This document shows positions 1-11,371 of a stretch of 39,438 bases of DNA, piece by piece. Positions within the stretch are counted from its first letter, which is position 1. Each line of letters begins with the position of its first letter. The stretch is taken from contig LBTN01000013.1 in assembly GCA_000992085.1 (NCBI GenBank), positions 1 to 39,438 of the forward strand, read 5' to 3'. The position numbers and the translations under genes are program-made. The notes under the pieces were generated by a model that saw only the letters and a list, made by a program, of their open reading frames with translations, ran no database searches and had not been told where the DNA came from. This DNA is from Candidatus Magasanikbacteria bacterium GW2011_GWA2_37_8 (lineage in GTDB: Bacteria > Patescibacteriota > Patescibacteriia > Magasanikbacterales > GWA2-37-8).

Positions 1-2
1 TG

Positions 3-1694
3 GTTAAAGATTTAACCGAGCGTCATTTAGAAACCACTTCCGATTATGTACGTAAAGAGATCGAACAATATATGCGTGAAAAAGTTTGTTCGGCTTGTAA
101 TGGTAAGCGTTTAAAACCAGAATCATTATCAGTTAAAATTGGTCATCATAATATTGCCGATGTTGCCAACTTGAGTGGTGAAGAAAGTTTGGCTTTGCTT
201 AAACAAATAAAACAAGATAAAGCAAAAAACAAAATTGTAGAATCCATTACCAGAGAGTTAATGCCACGTTTAGCCAATTTGGCTGAAGTGGGTTTGGGCT
301 ATTTAAGTTTGGATCGCGCCATGAATACTTTATCTGGTGGTGAGGTAACCCGTGTGCGTTTGGCTACTCAATTATCTTCTGGTTTAACGGGTGTAGTTTA
401 TATTTTAGACGAACCATCAGTCGGTTTGCACCCTCGCGATAATCAAAAATTAATTAACACTTTAAAATATTTGCGTGATTTAGGAAACAGTGTAATTGTG
501 GTTGAGCACGATGCGGCTATGATGGAGGCAGCAGACTATTTGGTAGATGTTGGCCCAGGTGCTGGGGTGTATGGGGGCGAAATTGTAGCGGCTGGTACCT
601 TTACAGAAATAAAAAAGAATAAAAATTCCTTAACTGGTAGTTATTTGTCTGGTCAATCACAGGTGTTCGTTTCTGGCAAAAAAAATGAGTTAGAAACAAA
701 AAAAATCGGTAAATCAATATCAATTGTTGGTGCCAGTGCTTTTAACTTAAAAAATGTTAATGTAGAAATTCCGCTTAGTAAATTAGTTTGTGTAAGCGGT
801 GTTTCGGGTTCTGGTAAATCTACTTTAATTATAAATATTTTAGCGCGACATTTATTGCAACATTTTTATCGCGCCAAAGATGAACCAGGTGCACATAAAA
901 CCATTAAGGGAGTTGAAAATATTGATAAAGTTATTTCGATCGACCAACAACCAATTGGTCGTACCCCGCGTTCTAACCCGGCTACCTATACTGGTATCTT
1001 TACATTGATTCGTGATCTTTTTTCGGCATTACCCGAAGCCAAATTACGTGGTTATGATGCTGGCAAATTTAGTTTTAATGTTAAAGGCGGTGGTCGTTGT
1101 GAAGCTTGTGCAGGCGAGGGTTATATTCGTATCCCCATGCAATTTTTAGCCGATGTTTTTGTGGTATGTAACGAATGCAATGGTTCGCGGTATAATCAAG
1201 AAGCATTAGAGGTGCATTATCGCAACAAAAATATTGCTGATGTTTTACACATGACAGTCGAAGAAGCTTTTAAGTTTTTTGTAGATATTCCAGCACTAAG
1301 TGATAAATTAAATTTACTCCGCGAAGTTGGTTTGGGCTATTTAGAACTTGGCCAGCCAGCTACCACATTGTCTGGCGGTGAAGCTCAGCGTATTAAACTA
1401 GCTACCGAATTATCACGAGCCTCTACTGGCAAAACCCTGTATATTTTAGACGAACCAACTACAGGTTTACACTTTGAAGATGTAAAACATTTGCTCGGGG
1501 TATTACGCCGATTAGTAGAAAAGGGGAATACTGTTTTGATTATCGAACACAATATTGATATTATCAAAGCTTCCGACTGGGTAATCGAACTTGGCCCCGA
1601 AGGTGGCAAAGGCGGTGGCAAGTTAACTGCTGCTGGCACACCAGCCCAAATTGCTAAAATAAAAACCAGTTGGACTGGAAAATATTTGAAATAA
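3..1694 (+). CDS. uvrA: UvrA excinuclease ABC subunit A, C-terminal part (5' truncated by window edge)
   Basis: Frame open from base 3 (VKDLTERHLETTSDYVRKEIEQYMREKVCSACNGK...). Zinc-finger CxxC motifs, two LSGGE signatures, second Walker [18 protein letters not shown]. Confidence 0.95.
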   Translation, partial: VKDLTERHLETTSDYVRKEIEQYMREKVCSACNGKRLKPESLSVKIGHHNIADVANLSGEESLALLKQIKQDKAKNKIVESITRELMPRLANLAEVGLGYLSLDRAMNTLSGGEVTRVRLATQLSSGLTGVVYILDEPSVGLHPRDNQKLINTLKYLRDLGNSVIVVEHDAAMMEAADYLVDVGPGAGVYGGEIVAAGTFTEIKKNKNSLTGSYLSGQSQVFVSGKKNELETKKIGKSISIVGASAFNLKNVNVEIPLSKLVCVSGVSGSGKSTLIINILARHLLQHFYRAKDEPGAHKTIKGVENIDKVISIDQQPIGRTPRSNPATYTGIFTLIRDLFSALPEAKLRGYDAGKFSFNVKGGGRCEACAGEGYIRIPMQFLADVFVVCNECNGSRYNQEALEVHYRNKNIADVLHMTVEEAFKFFVDIPALSDKLNLLREVGLGYLELGQPATTLSGGEAQRIKLATELSRASTGKTLYILDEPTTGLHFEDVKHLLGVLRRLVEKGNTVLIIEHNIDIIKASDWVIELGPEGGKGGGKLTAAGTPAQIAKIKTSWTGKYLK

Positions 1695-1726
1695 TATTTT
1701 TTAAAGTAATTATTAGTATATTAAAA

Positions 1727-1753
1727 AACCCTGCACCGTTCTGGTGCAGGGTT
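1727..1753. terminator. Bidirectional intrinsic terminator between convergent uvrA and rplS
   Basis: AACCCTGCACC-gttct-GGTGCAGGGTT hairpin flanked by A- and T-rich runs. Confidence 0.8.
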
Positions 1754-1759
1754 GTTTTA

Positions 1760-2113
1760 TTATTTTTTAACTTCTTTCTTGGCTGCCTTTTTAACTTCTT
1801 TTAACTTGCGTTTAAACTTAGTGTTTTTAGTAAAGTTTAGTTTAGCGCGGCGAACACGGAATTCGCGAACCAGTTCTATTTTTGCAATTACTGGTGAATG
1901 GATTGGGTAGATTTTTTCTACACCCACACCTTCAGATACTTTGCGTACAGTAATGGTGGCGCCTGGTTCGTTGCCATGGCGAGCAGCGATAATCAAACCT
2001 TCAAAGATCTGAATACGCTCTTTTTCTTCACCTTTAGTGTTGGTTTCTTTGATTTTTTGATGAACCTTTACAGCCATACCTGGCTTGTAAACTATTTTAG
2101 TTTCTTCGGTCAT
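1760..2113 (-). CDS. rplS: Ribosomal protein bL19
   Basis: [13 protein letters not shown]...[15 protein letters not shown]...[28 protein letters not shown]...RRAKL. Confidence 0.95.
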   Translation of the reverse strand: MTEETKIVYKPGMAVKVHQKIKETNTKGEEKERIQIFEGLIIAARHGNEPGATITVRKVSEGVGVEKIYPIHSPVIAKIELVREFRVRRAKLNFTKNTKFKRKLKEVKKAAKKEVKK

Positions 2114-2176
2114 ATATGAAGTGATTAATTTAAAGTGGGTTAATTTTACCCTAAAACCTGATTTTTGTCAATGGCT

Positions 2177-2761
2177 TCATTTAAGAGAGGGGTTAGTAAG
2201 GTGTTTTTTAATGATTTCCGCTATTTTTAGGATAGTTTCGTCTATTTCACCTTCACGATTGACTATTCTGTAATCATAGGTTTTGGATTTTGCTATTTCT
2301 TCTAAACCCAGATTTACTCGCTCTTCAATCATTTCGGGGGTCATACCACCCCGGCGGACGGCGCGTTCTCGTAACTGTTCGGTATTTTCGGGTAAGAGGA
2401 AAATGGATAAATGGGGGATACCAAGTTCGTCGAAATGCTTTTTTCCATTAACATCAATATTGGTAAAAACAATTTCGTAATTATTTTGAAGTTCGGTTAA
2501 AAGTTTTTTAGGTGTGCCGTAATAGTTGCCTGCACACTTATTGTATTCAACAAAATAGTCGGTGTTTAATTTTTTTTCAAAATCTTCAGCCGAGATAAAA
2601 AATTGGTCGATACCTTCTTTTTCTCGCGGTCTTTTGGCTCGCGAAGTGATCGTAATAAGTTTAACTGATTTTTTAAATATTTTAAGCAAACCACGAATAA
2701 CCGAGTCTTTGCCACCACCACCAGGAGAAGAAATTATTACAATAAGACCAGAATGTTGCAT
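2177..2761 (-). CDS. gmk: Guanylate kinase-like protein with atypical P-loop
   Basis: Gmk fold motifs (TITSRAKRPREKEGIDQFFIS, GNYYGTPK, IFLLPENTEQLRERAVRRG); P-loop SSPGGGGKDSVIRGL. Confidence 0.8.
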   Translation of the reverse strand: MQHSGLIVIISSPGGGGKDSVIRGLLKIFKKSVKLITITSRAKRPREKEGIDQFFISAEDFEKKLNTDYFVEYNKCAGNYYGTPKKLLTELQNNYEIVFTNIDVNGKKHFDELGIPHLSIFLLPENTEQLRERAVRRGGMTPEMIEERVNLGLEEIAKSKTYDYRIVNREGEIDETILKIAEIIKKHLTNPSLK

Positions 2762-2762
2762 A

Positions 2763-3752
2763 CTATTTTAGTAATTTTAAAAATTCGCTTAATTCTTTTG
2801 GTAAAGGTGATTCGAATTTTTGGGTTTTGCCATCCAGGTCTACAAAAGCTAATTTGGTACAGTGTAAAAATAGTCGTCCGCAAACCTCGTCCCATTTACT
2901 TTTTCGTTTCTTTTGAAAATACAACGGGTCGCCAACAACCGGATGGTTGTAGGCCAGCATGTGGGCCCGAATTTGATGCATACGACCAGTGTGAATGTTG
3001 ATATTTAATAAAGTAAAATTTACAAAATGTTTGGCGATATTAAATTCGGTTAAAGCCTCTTTGCCTTTTTCGGTATTTACACCATATTTGGTTAGCGGTA
3101 CAGCCACTACACGATCTTGGTTTTGGCCACGAGCTAATCGAAAGTTAATAGTAGACCATTCTCTAGCCACTTTGCCGTGTACTAATACTGAATATTCTTT
3201 GTCGATTGTATGATTTTTAAATTGATTTTTTAGATGGTTGAACATTTTTTGTGTTCGAGCTACCACCAACAACCCCGAAGCGTCTTTATCTAACCGGTGC
3301 ACAATACCTGGACGAATTGGGTCGTCACCAATTTTTTTAATTTCTGGATATTTTTTAGCTAAGTTGGTTGCCACCGATTCTTTTTCTTCGGCTTGGGTAG
3401 GGTGGGTTAAAAGTCCAGTGGGTTTTTCGATTACAATATAATCTGACGTGGTTTTTATTATTTTTAGTGGAGCAGTTTTTTCTTTTTTGATTTTTGTTTT
3501 TTTAATTTCGTTTACCCCACCTTGTTCCTTTCCAGTTGTTATTCGTTTAATTTTTTCAATTTCAATTTTATCTGTGGCTTTTATTCTGTCTCCCGCTTTT
3601 TTTGGTGGCAATCCGTTAACAGTAATTTGTCCAGCGCTAATCATTTTTTGTGCCTGAGAACGACTAATTTTTAATTTTTCCAATAAAAAAACATCAAGCC
3701 GTTGGCTGGGAGTTTTTTCTGTAGTTTTGATTTTTATGGTTTTTGCATTCAT
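2763..3752 (-). CDS. RluA/RluD-family 23S rRNA pseudouridine synthase with N-terminal S4 domain
   Basis: RLDVFLLEKLKISRSQAQKMISAGQITVNG (S4); HRLDKDASGLLVVARTQ catalytic motif; HQIRAH. Start placed at MNAKTIK because the longer ORF reads through the tRNA. Confidence 0.92.
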   Translation of the reverse strand: MNAKTIKIKTTEKTPSQRLDVFLLEKLKISRSQAQKMISAGQITVNGLPPKKAGDRIKATDKIEIEKIKRITTGKEQGGVNEIKKTKIKKEKTAPLKIIKTTSDYIVIEKPTGLLTHPTQAEEKESVATNLAKKYPEIKKIGDDPIRPGIVHRLDKDASGLLVVARTQKMFNHLKNQFKNHTIDKEYSVLVHGKVAREWSTINFRLARGQNQDRVVAVPLTKYGVNTEKGKEALTEFNIAKHFVNFTLLNINIHTGRMHQIRAHMLAYNHPVVGDPLYFQKKRKSKWDEVCGRLFLHCTKLAFVDLDGKTQKFESPLPKELSEFLKLLK

Positions 3753-3754
3753 AG

Positions 3755-3827
3755 TGCGCCTGGATGGAATCGGACCATCGACTTCCACCTTATAAGGGTG
3801 GCACTCTAACCGCTGAGTTACAGGCGC
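3755..3827 (-). tRNA. tRNA-Ile, anticodon UAU
   Basis: 73-nt cloverleaf: GCGCCTG TA ACTC AGCGGTTA GAGT G CCACC CTTATAA GGTGG AAGTC GATGG TCCGATT CCATC CAGGCGC A. Loop CTTATAA gives UAU. No encoded CCA. Confidence 0.9.
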
Positions 3828-3954
3828 AAAATATGCATTGATTATATCAGTTATTAGGAATTTTTCAAGCCCAATAGCTGTTACCCCTTGTTTTCTTTCC
3901 CTTGTCAGGCCGAGTTATAAATGATATTATAAAAGCACTGATTTAATTATATTT

Positions 3955-4506
3955 ATGAGTAAAAATGTAGATTTGTTTCTTGAAATCAATAGTTTAGTAG
4001 GCAAAAACCGCTGGTTTGATGCTTTTGGGCGTGCTGGCGCAGAATGGGTAATAATTGCTATGGGCGGTTGGTTTTTGGCTAGTATCTATATTAGTAAATT
4101 AGAGGTTTTATTCCCGATCATTTTTTCTTTATTGCTATGGTTAATTGGTATTGGAATAAGTTTTATAATTGGTTTTTTAGTTAAAGAATTCCGGCCTCAT
4201 ATATACCACCCAGAAAGCCGTGTATTGTTTACCCCGCTTAGCAACTGGAAATCTTTTCCTTCGGATCATTCTTTTAGTGCTTGGTTAGTATTTTTTTTAG
4301 CATTAATTTTTGGTTTACCAGGTGCTTGGGCTTTGTTACTACTAGCTTTGTGGGTTAGTTGGGGGCGGGTTTATGCTGGTTTACATTATCCGTTAGATAT
4401 TGTGGGTGGTGTAGTTTTAGCTGGTTTATTAGCAATATTAGGGTATTATATTTTATTTCACATCAGTGGAATCCCGTACTTCATGTCGGGACAAATAATA
4501 ATTTAA
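3955..4506 (+). CDS. PAP2-family phosphatase (possible undecaprenyl-diphosphatase)
   Basis: KEFRPH...PSDHSF...SWGRVYAGLHYPLDIVGG match the three PAP2 motifs; several TM stretches. Confidence 0.85.
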   Translation: MSKNVDLFLEINSLVGKNRWFDAFGRAGAEWVIIAMGGWFLASIYISKLEVLFPIIFSLLLWLIGIGISFIIGFLVKEFRPHIYHPESRVLFTPLSNWKSFPSDHSFSAWLVFFLALIFGLPGAWALLLLALWVSWGRVYAGLHYPLDIVGGVVLAGLLAILGYYILFHISGIPYFMSGQIII

Positions 4507-4526
4507 AAATAAGTTTTTTAGTTTAC

Positions 4527-5237
4527 ATGAAAGCGATCATTCTTGCCGGTGGATTGGGTACGCGATTACGGCCACTTACCGAAAATACTCCAAAACCACT
4601 TTTGCCAATTAAAGGCAAACCAATTATCGAACATGCATTATTAAATTTTAAAAAACATGGGATTACCGATGTTATTTTGTCTATCGGTTATAGGGCCGAT
4701 TTAATTAAAGAGTATTTTGGCGATGGTAATAAATGGGGGATGCAGATTAGTTATTGTGTAGAAAATGAGCCACTTGGTACTGGTGGTGCTATTCGTGAAG
4801 CTTCGCGTGGTATTAACGAAACCTTTTTGGTAATTAATGGAGATAATTTAGCAGATTTTGATTGGACAGAAATTATTAATACCCACACCACCACTGGCGC
4901 CAAAATCACCTTAGCACTTTTTCCAGTAGAAGATGTAACCCAATATGGTATTGCCGAATTAGAAGATGGCAGGGTTAAACGATTTGTCGAAAAACCCACC
5001 AAAGAATCAGCGCCGTCTAACTTAAATAACGCGGGCGGTTATGTAATGGAGCCAGAAATTTTAGAAATTTTGCCAGAAGGTTTTTGTATGATTGAGCGTG
5101 ATTGTTTTGAAAAACTTTCACCCACTGGTGTAATTTTTTCCCATTGTCACAGTGGCCAATGGTTTCCCACCGATACCCTAGAAAAATATTATCACGCCGA
5201 AAAAAATTTTGATATTTTAGAAAAAGAAGATGAATAA
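4527..5237 (+). CDS. Sugar-1-phosphate nucleotidyltransferase
   Basis: MKAIILAGGLGTRLRPLTENTPKPLLPIKGKPIIEH signature; start internal to the longer ORF. Confidence 0.9.
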   Translation: MKAIILAGGLGTRLRPLTENTPKPLLPIKGKPIIEHALLNFKKHGITDVILSIGYRADLIKEYFGDGNKWGMQISYCVENEPLGTGGAIREASRGINETFLVINGDNLADFDWTEIINTHTTTGAKITLALFPVEDVTQYGIAELEDGRVKRFVEKPTKESAPSNLNNAGGYVMEPEILEILPEGFCMIERDCFEKLSPTGVIFSHCHSGQWFPTDTLEKYYHAEKNFDILEKEDE

Positions 5238-6069
5238 TAAAAAAATAAATTTAATTTTGATTGGTTTTATTATAGCAACACTAGCTGGTGGTTTTTGGTA
5301 TTATCGACGTACCCATCCGAAATATGTTCCACTGCCACCACGGCCAGAAGTTACTTTAACCATTATACCAGGTTGGAATTTACGACAAGTGGCAGAATAT
5401 TTGGTAAACAAAGGTTTTGCTTCTTCTACCAGTCAAGTTTATCGCTATACTGGTGAACCAGCTAAAGTTTATTCTAAACCATGGAATACAGAAATACCGT
5501 CATTAGCCAATGATTTTGCCAATCGGCCGCCCTTACAAAGTTTTGAAGGGTATTTGGCCCCAGATACTTATCAAGTATACAAAGATGCTGCTTTGCGTGA
5601 AATAATTGTCAAGTTATTATTGCAAAGAAATGACGAAGTTGATTATCAAGAAATTCGAAGAATAGAAAAAGAATCTGGCCATTCTTGGCACGAGATTTTA
5701 ACCATGGCTTCTTTGGTAGAAAAAGAGGCGCGTACACCAGAAGATATGGCGTTAGTAGCAGATATTTTTTGGCGACGGAATAAAATTAAATGGGCGCTCC
5801 AATCATGTGCCACAGTAAATTATATTACTGGCAAAAATGATCCGGCAGTTTCCGGAAAAGATAAGGCAATAGATTCTTTATACAATACCTATAAATATCC
5901 GGGTTTACCACCTGGGCCTATAAGTAATCCTGGGTTGGTGGCTATCACAGCTGTGCTTTATCCAACCCAAAATAATTACTGGTATTTTATGAGTGACACC
6001 GATGGTAAAATGCATTATGCTAAAACACTAGAAGAACACGGTCTAAACCGAGCGCGGTTTTTAAATTAA
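5230..6069 (+). CDS. mltG: Endolytic transglycosylase MltG (YceG-like)
   Basis: N-terminal TM, LAPDTYQVYKDA, MASLVEKEARTPEDMALVADIFWRR, YNTYKYPGLPPGPISNPG. Confidence 0.92.
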   Translation: MNNKKINLILIGFIIATLAGGFWYYRRTHPKYVPLPPRPEVTLTIIPGWNLRQVAEYLVNKGFASSTSQVYRYTGEPAKVYSKPWNTEIPSLANDFANRPPLQSFEGYLAPDTYQVYKDAALREIIVKLLLQRNDEVDYQEIRRIEKESGHSWHEILTMASLVEKEARTPEDMALVADIFWRRNKIKWALQSCATVNYITGKNDPAVSGKDKAIDSLYNTYKYPGLPPGPISNPGLVAITAVLYPTQNNYWYFMSDTDGKMHYAKTLEEHGLNRARFLN

Positions 6070-6120
6070 TAAGTATAAATTCATAGCTACTAAAACCTGT
6101 TGGCTGTGAACTATTGAATT

Positions 6121-7218
6121 ATGTTAACTTCGGATTTTAATTACAATCTTCCCAAAGAATTAATTGCTCAAACTCCAGCAGAAAAGCGTGATGAATCGCG
6201 ACTTTTGGTGATTAATCGGGAGACGAAAGAAATTAATCACCGGCAGTTTTTTAATATTATCGAATATTTACGTCCGGGTGATTTGTTGGTTTGGAACAAT
6301 TCTAAAGTGTTTAAAGCACGTTTAAAAGGCGTACTTGTTTTAGATGAAGAAGTATTTGACTTAAAGGGAAAAGATTTAACGGATCGAATTTTAAATGAGC
6401 CAAGTGTTGAAATTTTTTTGGTTAGGCCAATGGAAAATTTTGGAGTATGGAAAGTATTGGCCAAGCCGGGTAAAAAATTACGTTTGGGTATGAAAGTAGT
6501 TTTTGCCGAAGATTTTTTTGCGGAAGTAATTACCAAAGAAGAAGACGGTACGGTATTGGTGCAATTTCAAGATGATGATATTACAGTGCGAACAAAAGCG
6601 AATAAGTATGGTGAAGTGCCAACACCGCCGTATATTAAGGAACAAGGAGCAAGGAATAAGGAACAACTTGTTGAACGGTATCAAACTGTGTATGCAAAAG
6701 AAGAAGGGTCGGTGGCGGCGCCGACAGCGGGGTTTCATTTTACCGAAGAGTTGATAGAAAAATTAAAAAATAAGGGAATAGAATTTGCCGAGGTTACTTT
6801 GCATGTTGGTCTTGGTACATTTTTGCCAGTTAAAGTAGAAAAAGTAGAAGAGCACAAAATGCACGCCGAATGGGTAGAATTAACCGATAAAAATGCGCAA
6901 TTAATAAACGCAGCCAAAGCTGAAGGTAGGCGAGTGGTGGTGGTTGGTACAACGGCAGTGCGAACTTTGGAAGGGATATTTGCCAAACGGGAAAGTTTAG
7001 AAGCGTTTAGTGGTGATATTAATATTTTTATTACCCCTGGTTTTAAATTTAAAGTAGTAGATGCATTAATTACCAACTTTCATTTACCCGAATCTACTTT
7101 AATAATGTTGGTGTCTGCTTTTGTGGGTGACAGAGAATTTACTCTAGATTGTTACAAAAAAGCAGTCGAAGCAAATTATCGTTTTTATAGTTTTGGCGAT
7201 GCAATGTTTGTTTTTTAG
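6121..7218 (+). CDS. queA: S-adenosylmethionine:tRNA ribosyltransferase-isomerase QueA
   Basis: LPKELIAQTPAEKRDESRLLVI, YQTVYAKEEGSVAAPTAGFHFT, LHVGLGTFLPVK, FHLPESTLIMLVSAF. Confidence 0.95.
   Translation: MLTSDFNYNLPKELIAQTPAEKRDESRLLVINRETKEINHRQFFNIIEYLRPGDLLVWNNSKVFKARLKGVLVLDEEVFDLKGKDLTDRILNEPSVEIFLVRPMENFGVWKVLAKPGKKLRLGMKVVFAEDFFAEVITKEEDGTVLVQFQDDDITVRTKANKYGEVPTPPYIKEQGARNKEQLVERYQTVYAKEEGSVAAPTAGFHFTEELIEKLKNKGIEFAEVTLHVGLGTFLPVKVEKVEEHKMHAEWVELTDKNAQLINAAKAEGRRVVVVGTTAVRTLEGIFAKRESLEAFSGDINIFITPGFKFKVVDALITNFHLPESTLIMLVSAFVGDREFTLDCYKKAVEANYRFYSFGDAMFVF
6637..6666 (+). repeat. Heptanucleotide array inside queA
   Basis: AAGGAAC AAGGAGC AAGGAAT AAGGAAC AA, translated KEQGARNKEQ. 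Confidence 0.9.
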
Positions 7219-7219
7219 A

Positions 7220-7248
7220 TTGACAAAACGCTAAAAATGTGCTATAAT
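7220..7248 (+). promoter_or_regulatory. Putative sigma70-type promoter for ORF 7291-7581
   Basis: TTGACA (7220-7225), 17-nt spacer, TATAAT (7243-7248). Confidence 0.75.
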
Positions 7249-7290
7249 GTATAGGTAAATGGCTTAATTTAGCCAAATAATTACAACAAT

Positions 7291-7581
7291 ATGGGAGAAC
7301 ATGCGCAAATTTTAAGTTCACATCGCGATGATGAAAGGTTTAGAATAATAAATGCTCCAAGCAAACCAAAAAAAGAAGGTGTGGTAGAAGCATTATCTTC
7401 CTCAGTTATTAGAAGAAGAGCAAGTGGCCAAGTTGTTGAAAGTACAACACCAGTAGCAAAAGTAGCAAAAGAAGATTATGCGCGAGAGATAAGAGCTAGA
7501 TTAAATGCTCCACTTACACAAGGCGCACAAGTAAGTAGAGAAGAACAAATGAATAGATTAAAAGCCTTGTTTAAAGAATAA
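7291..7581 (+). CDS. Hypothetical small charged protein
   Basis: 96-aa ORF between a consensus promoter and a strong terminator; no family recognised. Confidence 0.6.
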   Translation: MGEHAQILSSHRDDERFRIINAPSKPKKEGVVEALSSSVIRRRASGQVVESTTPVAKVAKEDYAREIRARLNAPLTQGAQVSREEQMNRLKALFKE

Positions 7582-7587
7582 TTTTAA

Positions 7588-7620
7588 AAACAAAAAACCA
7601 ACGTTAGTCGTTGGTTTTTT
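7588..7620. terminator. Bidirectional intrinsic terminator between ORF 7291-7581 and rplK
   Basis: AAAAACCAACG-ttag-TCGTTGGTTTTT hairpin. Confidence 0.75.
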
Positions 7621-7630
7621 AATTTATTTC

Positions 7631-8056
7631 TTATCCTTCAATCGTTACACCCATTTGTTTAGCTGTGCCTTCTACCATATTCATAGCACCAATTAGATCT
7701 TTGGCATTAAGGTCGGGCATTTTTTGTTCGGCGATGGCCTTTACTTGAGCTTTGGTAATTTTACCAACTTTTTCTTGTAAAGGTTTGGCTGAACCTTTTT
7801 TAATACCAGCGGCTTTTTTAATCAATTCGGCTACTGGTGCAATTTTCATGATAAAGTCGAAACTGCGATCGGCGTAGACATTGATAATTACTGGTACTAC
7901 TTCGCCTTTTTTATCTTGGGTTTTGTCGTTAAATTCTTTACAAAAACCTTGGATATTTAGACCATGTTGACCAAGAGCTGGACCAACTGGTGGGGCTGGA
8001 TTGGCGGCACCGCCGACAATTTGTAATTTGATTTGGGTAATTAATTTTTTTGCCAT
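7631..8056 (-). CDS. rplK: Ribosomal protein uL11
   Basis: [36 protein letters not shown]... Confidence 0.97.
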   Translation of the reverse strand: MAKKLITQIKLQIVGGAANPAPPVGPALGQHGLNIQGFCKEFNDKTQDKKGEVVPVIINVYADRSFDFIMKIAPVAELIKKAAGIKKGSAKPLQEKVGKITKAQVKAIAEQKMPDLNAKDLIGAMNMVEGTAKQMGVTIEG

Positions 8057-8121
8057 ATATTTTTTTAAATTAATTCTTTTAGAAAAGTGAGAAGCGTCAA
8101 ATTATGACCACCTTTCTTTTG

Positions 8122-8560
8122 TTATATCTTTTTTACTTGTAAAGCGTCTAATTCTACTGGTGTTTCGCGACCAAACATGGTAACCAATACTTTAATTTTA
8201 CCACGTTCAGCATCAACATTAGCGATTTTGCCTTCAAAGTTTTTAAATGGTCCGTCAACAATACGTACAACATCATTTACTTCTACATCAATTTTATGTT
8301 GTGGATCGCCATCGGCAGTGCGTTTTAATAACGACTCTACTTCTTTTTGATCAATTGGGGTAGGGGTAGTACCAGAACCAATAAAACCAGTAACATTTGG
8401 GGTATTGCGTACTACATACCAAGAATCATCGGTTACAATCATTTCTACCAAAATGTAACCAGGGAAGATTTTTTCTTCTACAGTTTACGTTTTCTTCATA
8501 GCCGCTATAGGTATGAAGTACATACCAACGACGACCAAGATTTAGGGTTTGTTTGGCCAT
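8122..8560 (-). pseudogene. nusG: NusG, split by an internal deletion/frameshift near 8481-8490 (probably sequence or assembly artefact)
   Basis: N-terminus MAKQTLNLGRRWYVLHTYSGYEENV in one frame; VEEKIFPGYILVEMIVTDDSWYVVRNTPNVTGFIGSG...KOW domain in another. Confidence 0.8.
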
Positions 8561-8606
8561 ATTATAATAAACTAGTAAGGCTTTAAAATCTCAAAATATC
8601 TAATAA

Positions 8607-8801
8607 TTAACGAATAATTAAGGCAGTAATGCCCCAATTGAAAATATAATCTAAAATAGCAAAGGTAATCGCGACTCCAACGCTCATGCCAATTACCAAT
8701 AAACTGTAATTGACGGTTTGTTTTTTGGTGGGCCAGCTTACTTTTTTCATTTCAGCATAAGAGCCAATAAAATAATTTTTGATAGAAGTAGCTATATTCA
8801 T
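8607..8801 (-). CDS. secE: Preprotein translocase subunit SecE
   Basis: MNIATSIKNYFIGSYAEMKKVSWPTKKQTV followed by one TM; adjacent to nusG-rplK. Confidence 0.92.
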   Translation of the reverse strand: MNIATSIKNYFIGSYAEMKKVSWPTKKQTVNYSLLVIGMSVGVAITFAILDYIFNWGITALIIR

Positions 8802-8908
8802 ATATAATTTAGGTTTTTTAAAACAGCCTGGTGGCTGATTTATGTTGTAATCATACACCAAAGCTGTTAAATTGTCAATACCTCGCCAAAAGGCAAGGCA
8901 AGGGGTGA

Positions 8909-11140
<2,232 letters not shown>

Positions 11141-11371
11141 TTAACATTTAAAATATGAAGCAATATTTTTTTTGCTTACACAATCTTTTACAATTAATGG
11201 TTATATTTTATCATAAATCAAAGATAAGGACAAGTCCCGCCAAAGGGTTAGGGAAGTGACAAAGCGGTGATTTTTGATGTTAATTTTAGGAGATTTTTTC
11301 TGTTTTTAAATAGGCGAATTGTTTAAAGTGGATAATTTTGCTATAATATATTTGTCTTAAATTAATATTTT

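Noticed and set aside
3520-3545. Possible two-unit heptad copy in the pseudouridine synthase gene (GKEQGG)
   Set aside because: Only about two imperfect units (AAGGAAC AAGGTGG), too short to separate from chance.
3753-3788. N-terminal extension MEVDGPIPSRRT of the pseudouridine synthase ORF
   Set aside because: These codons are antisense-free read-through of the tRNA-Ile gene; the real start is most likely MNAKTIK at 3752.
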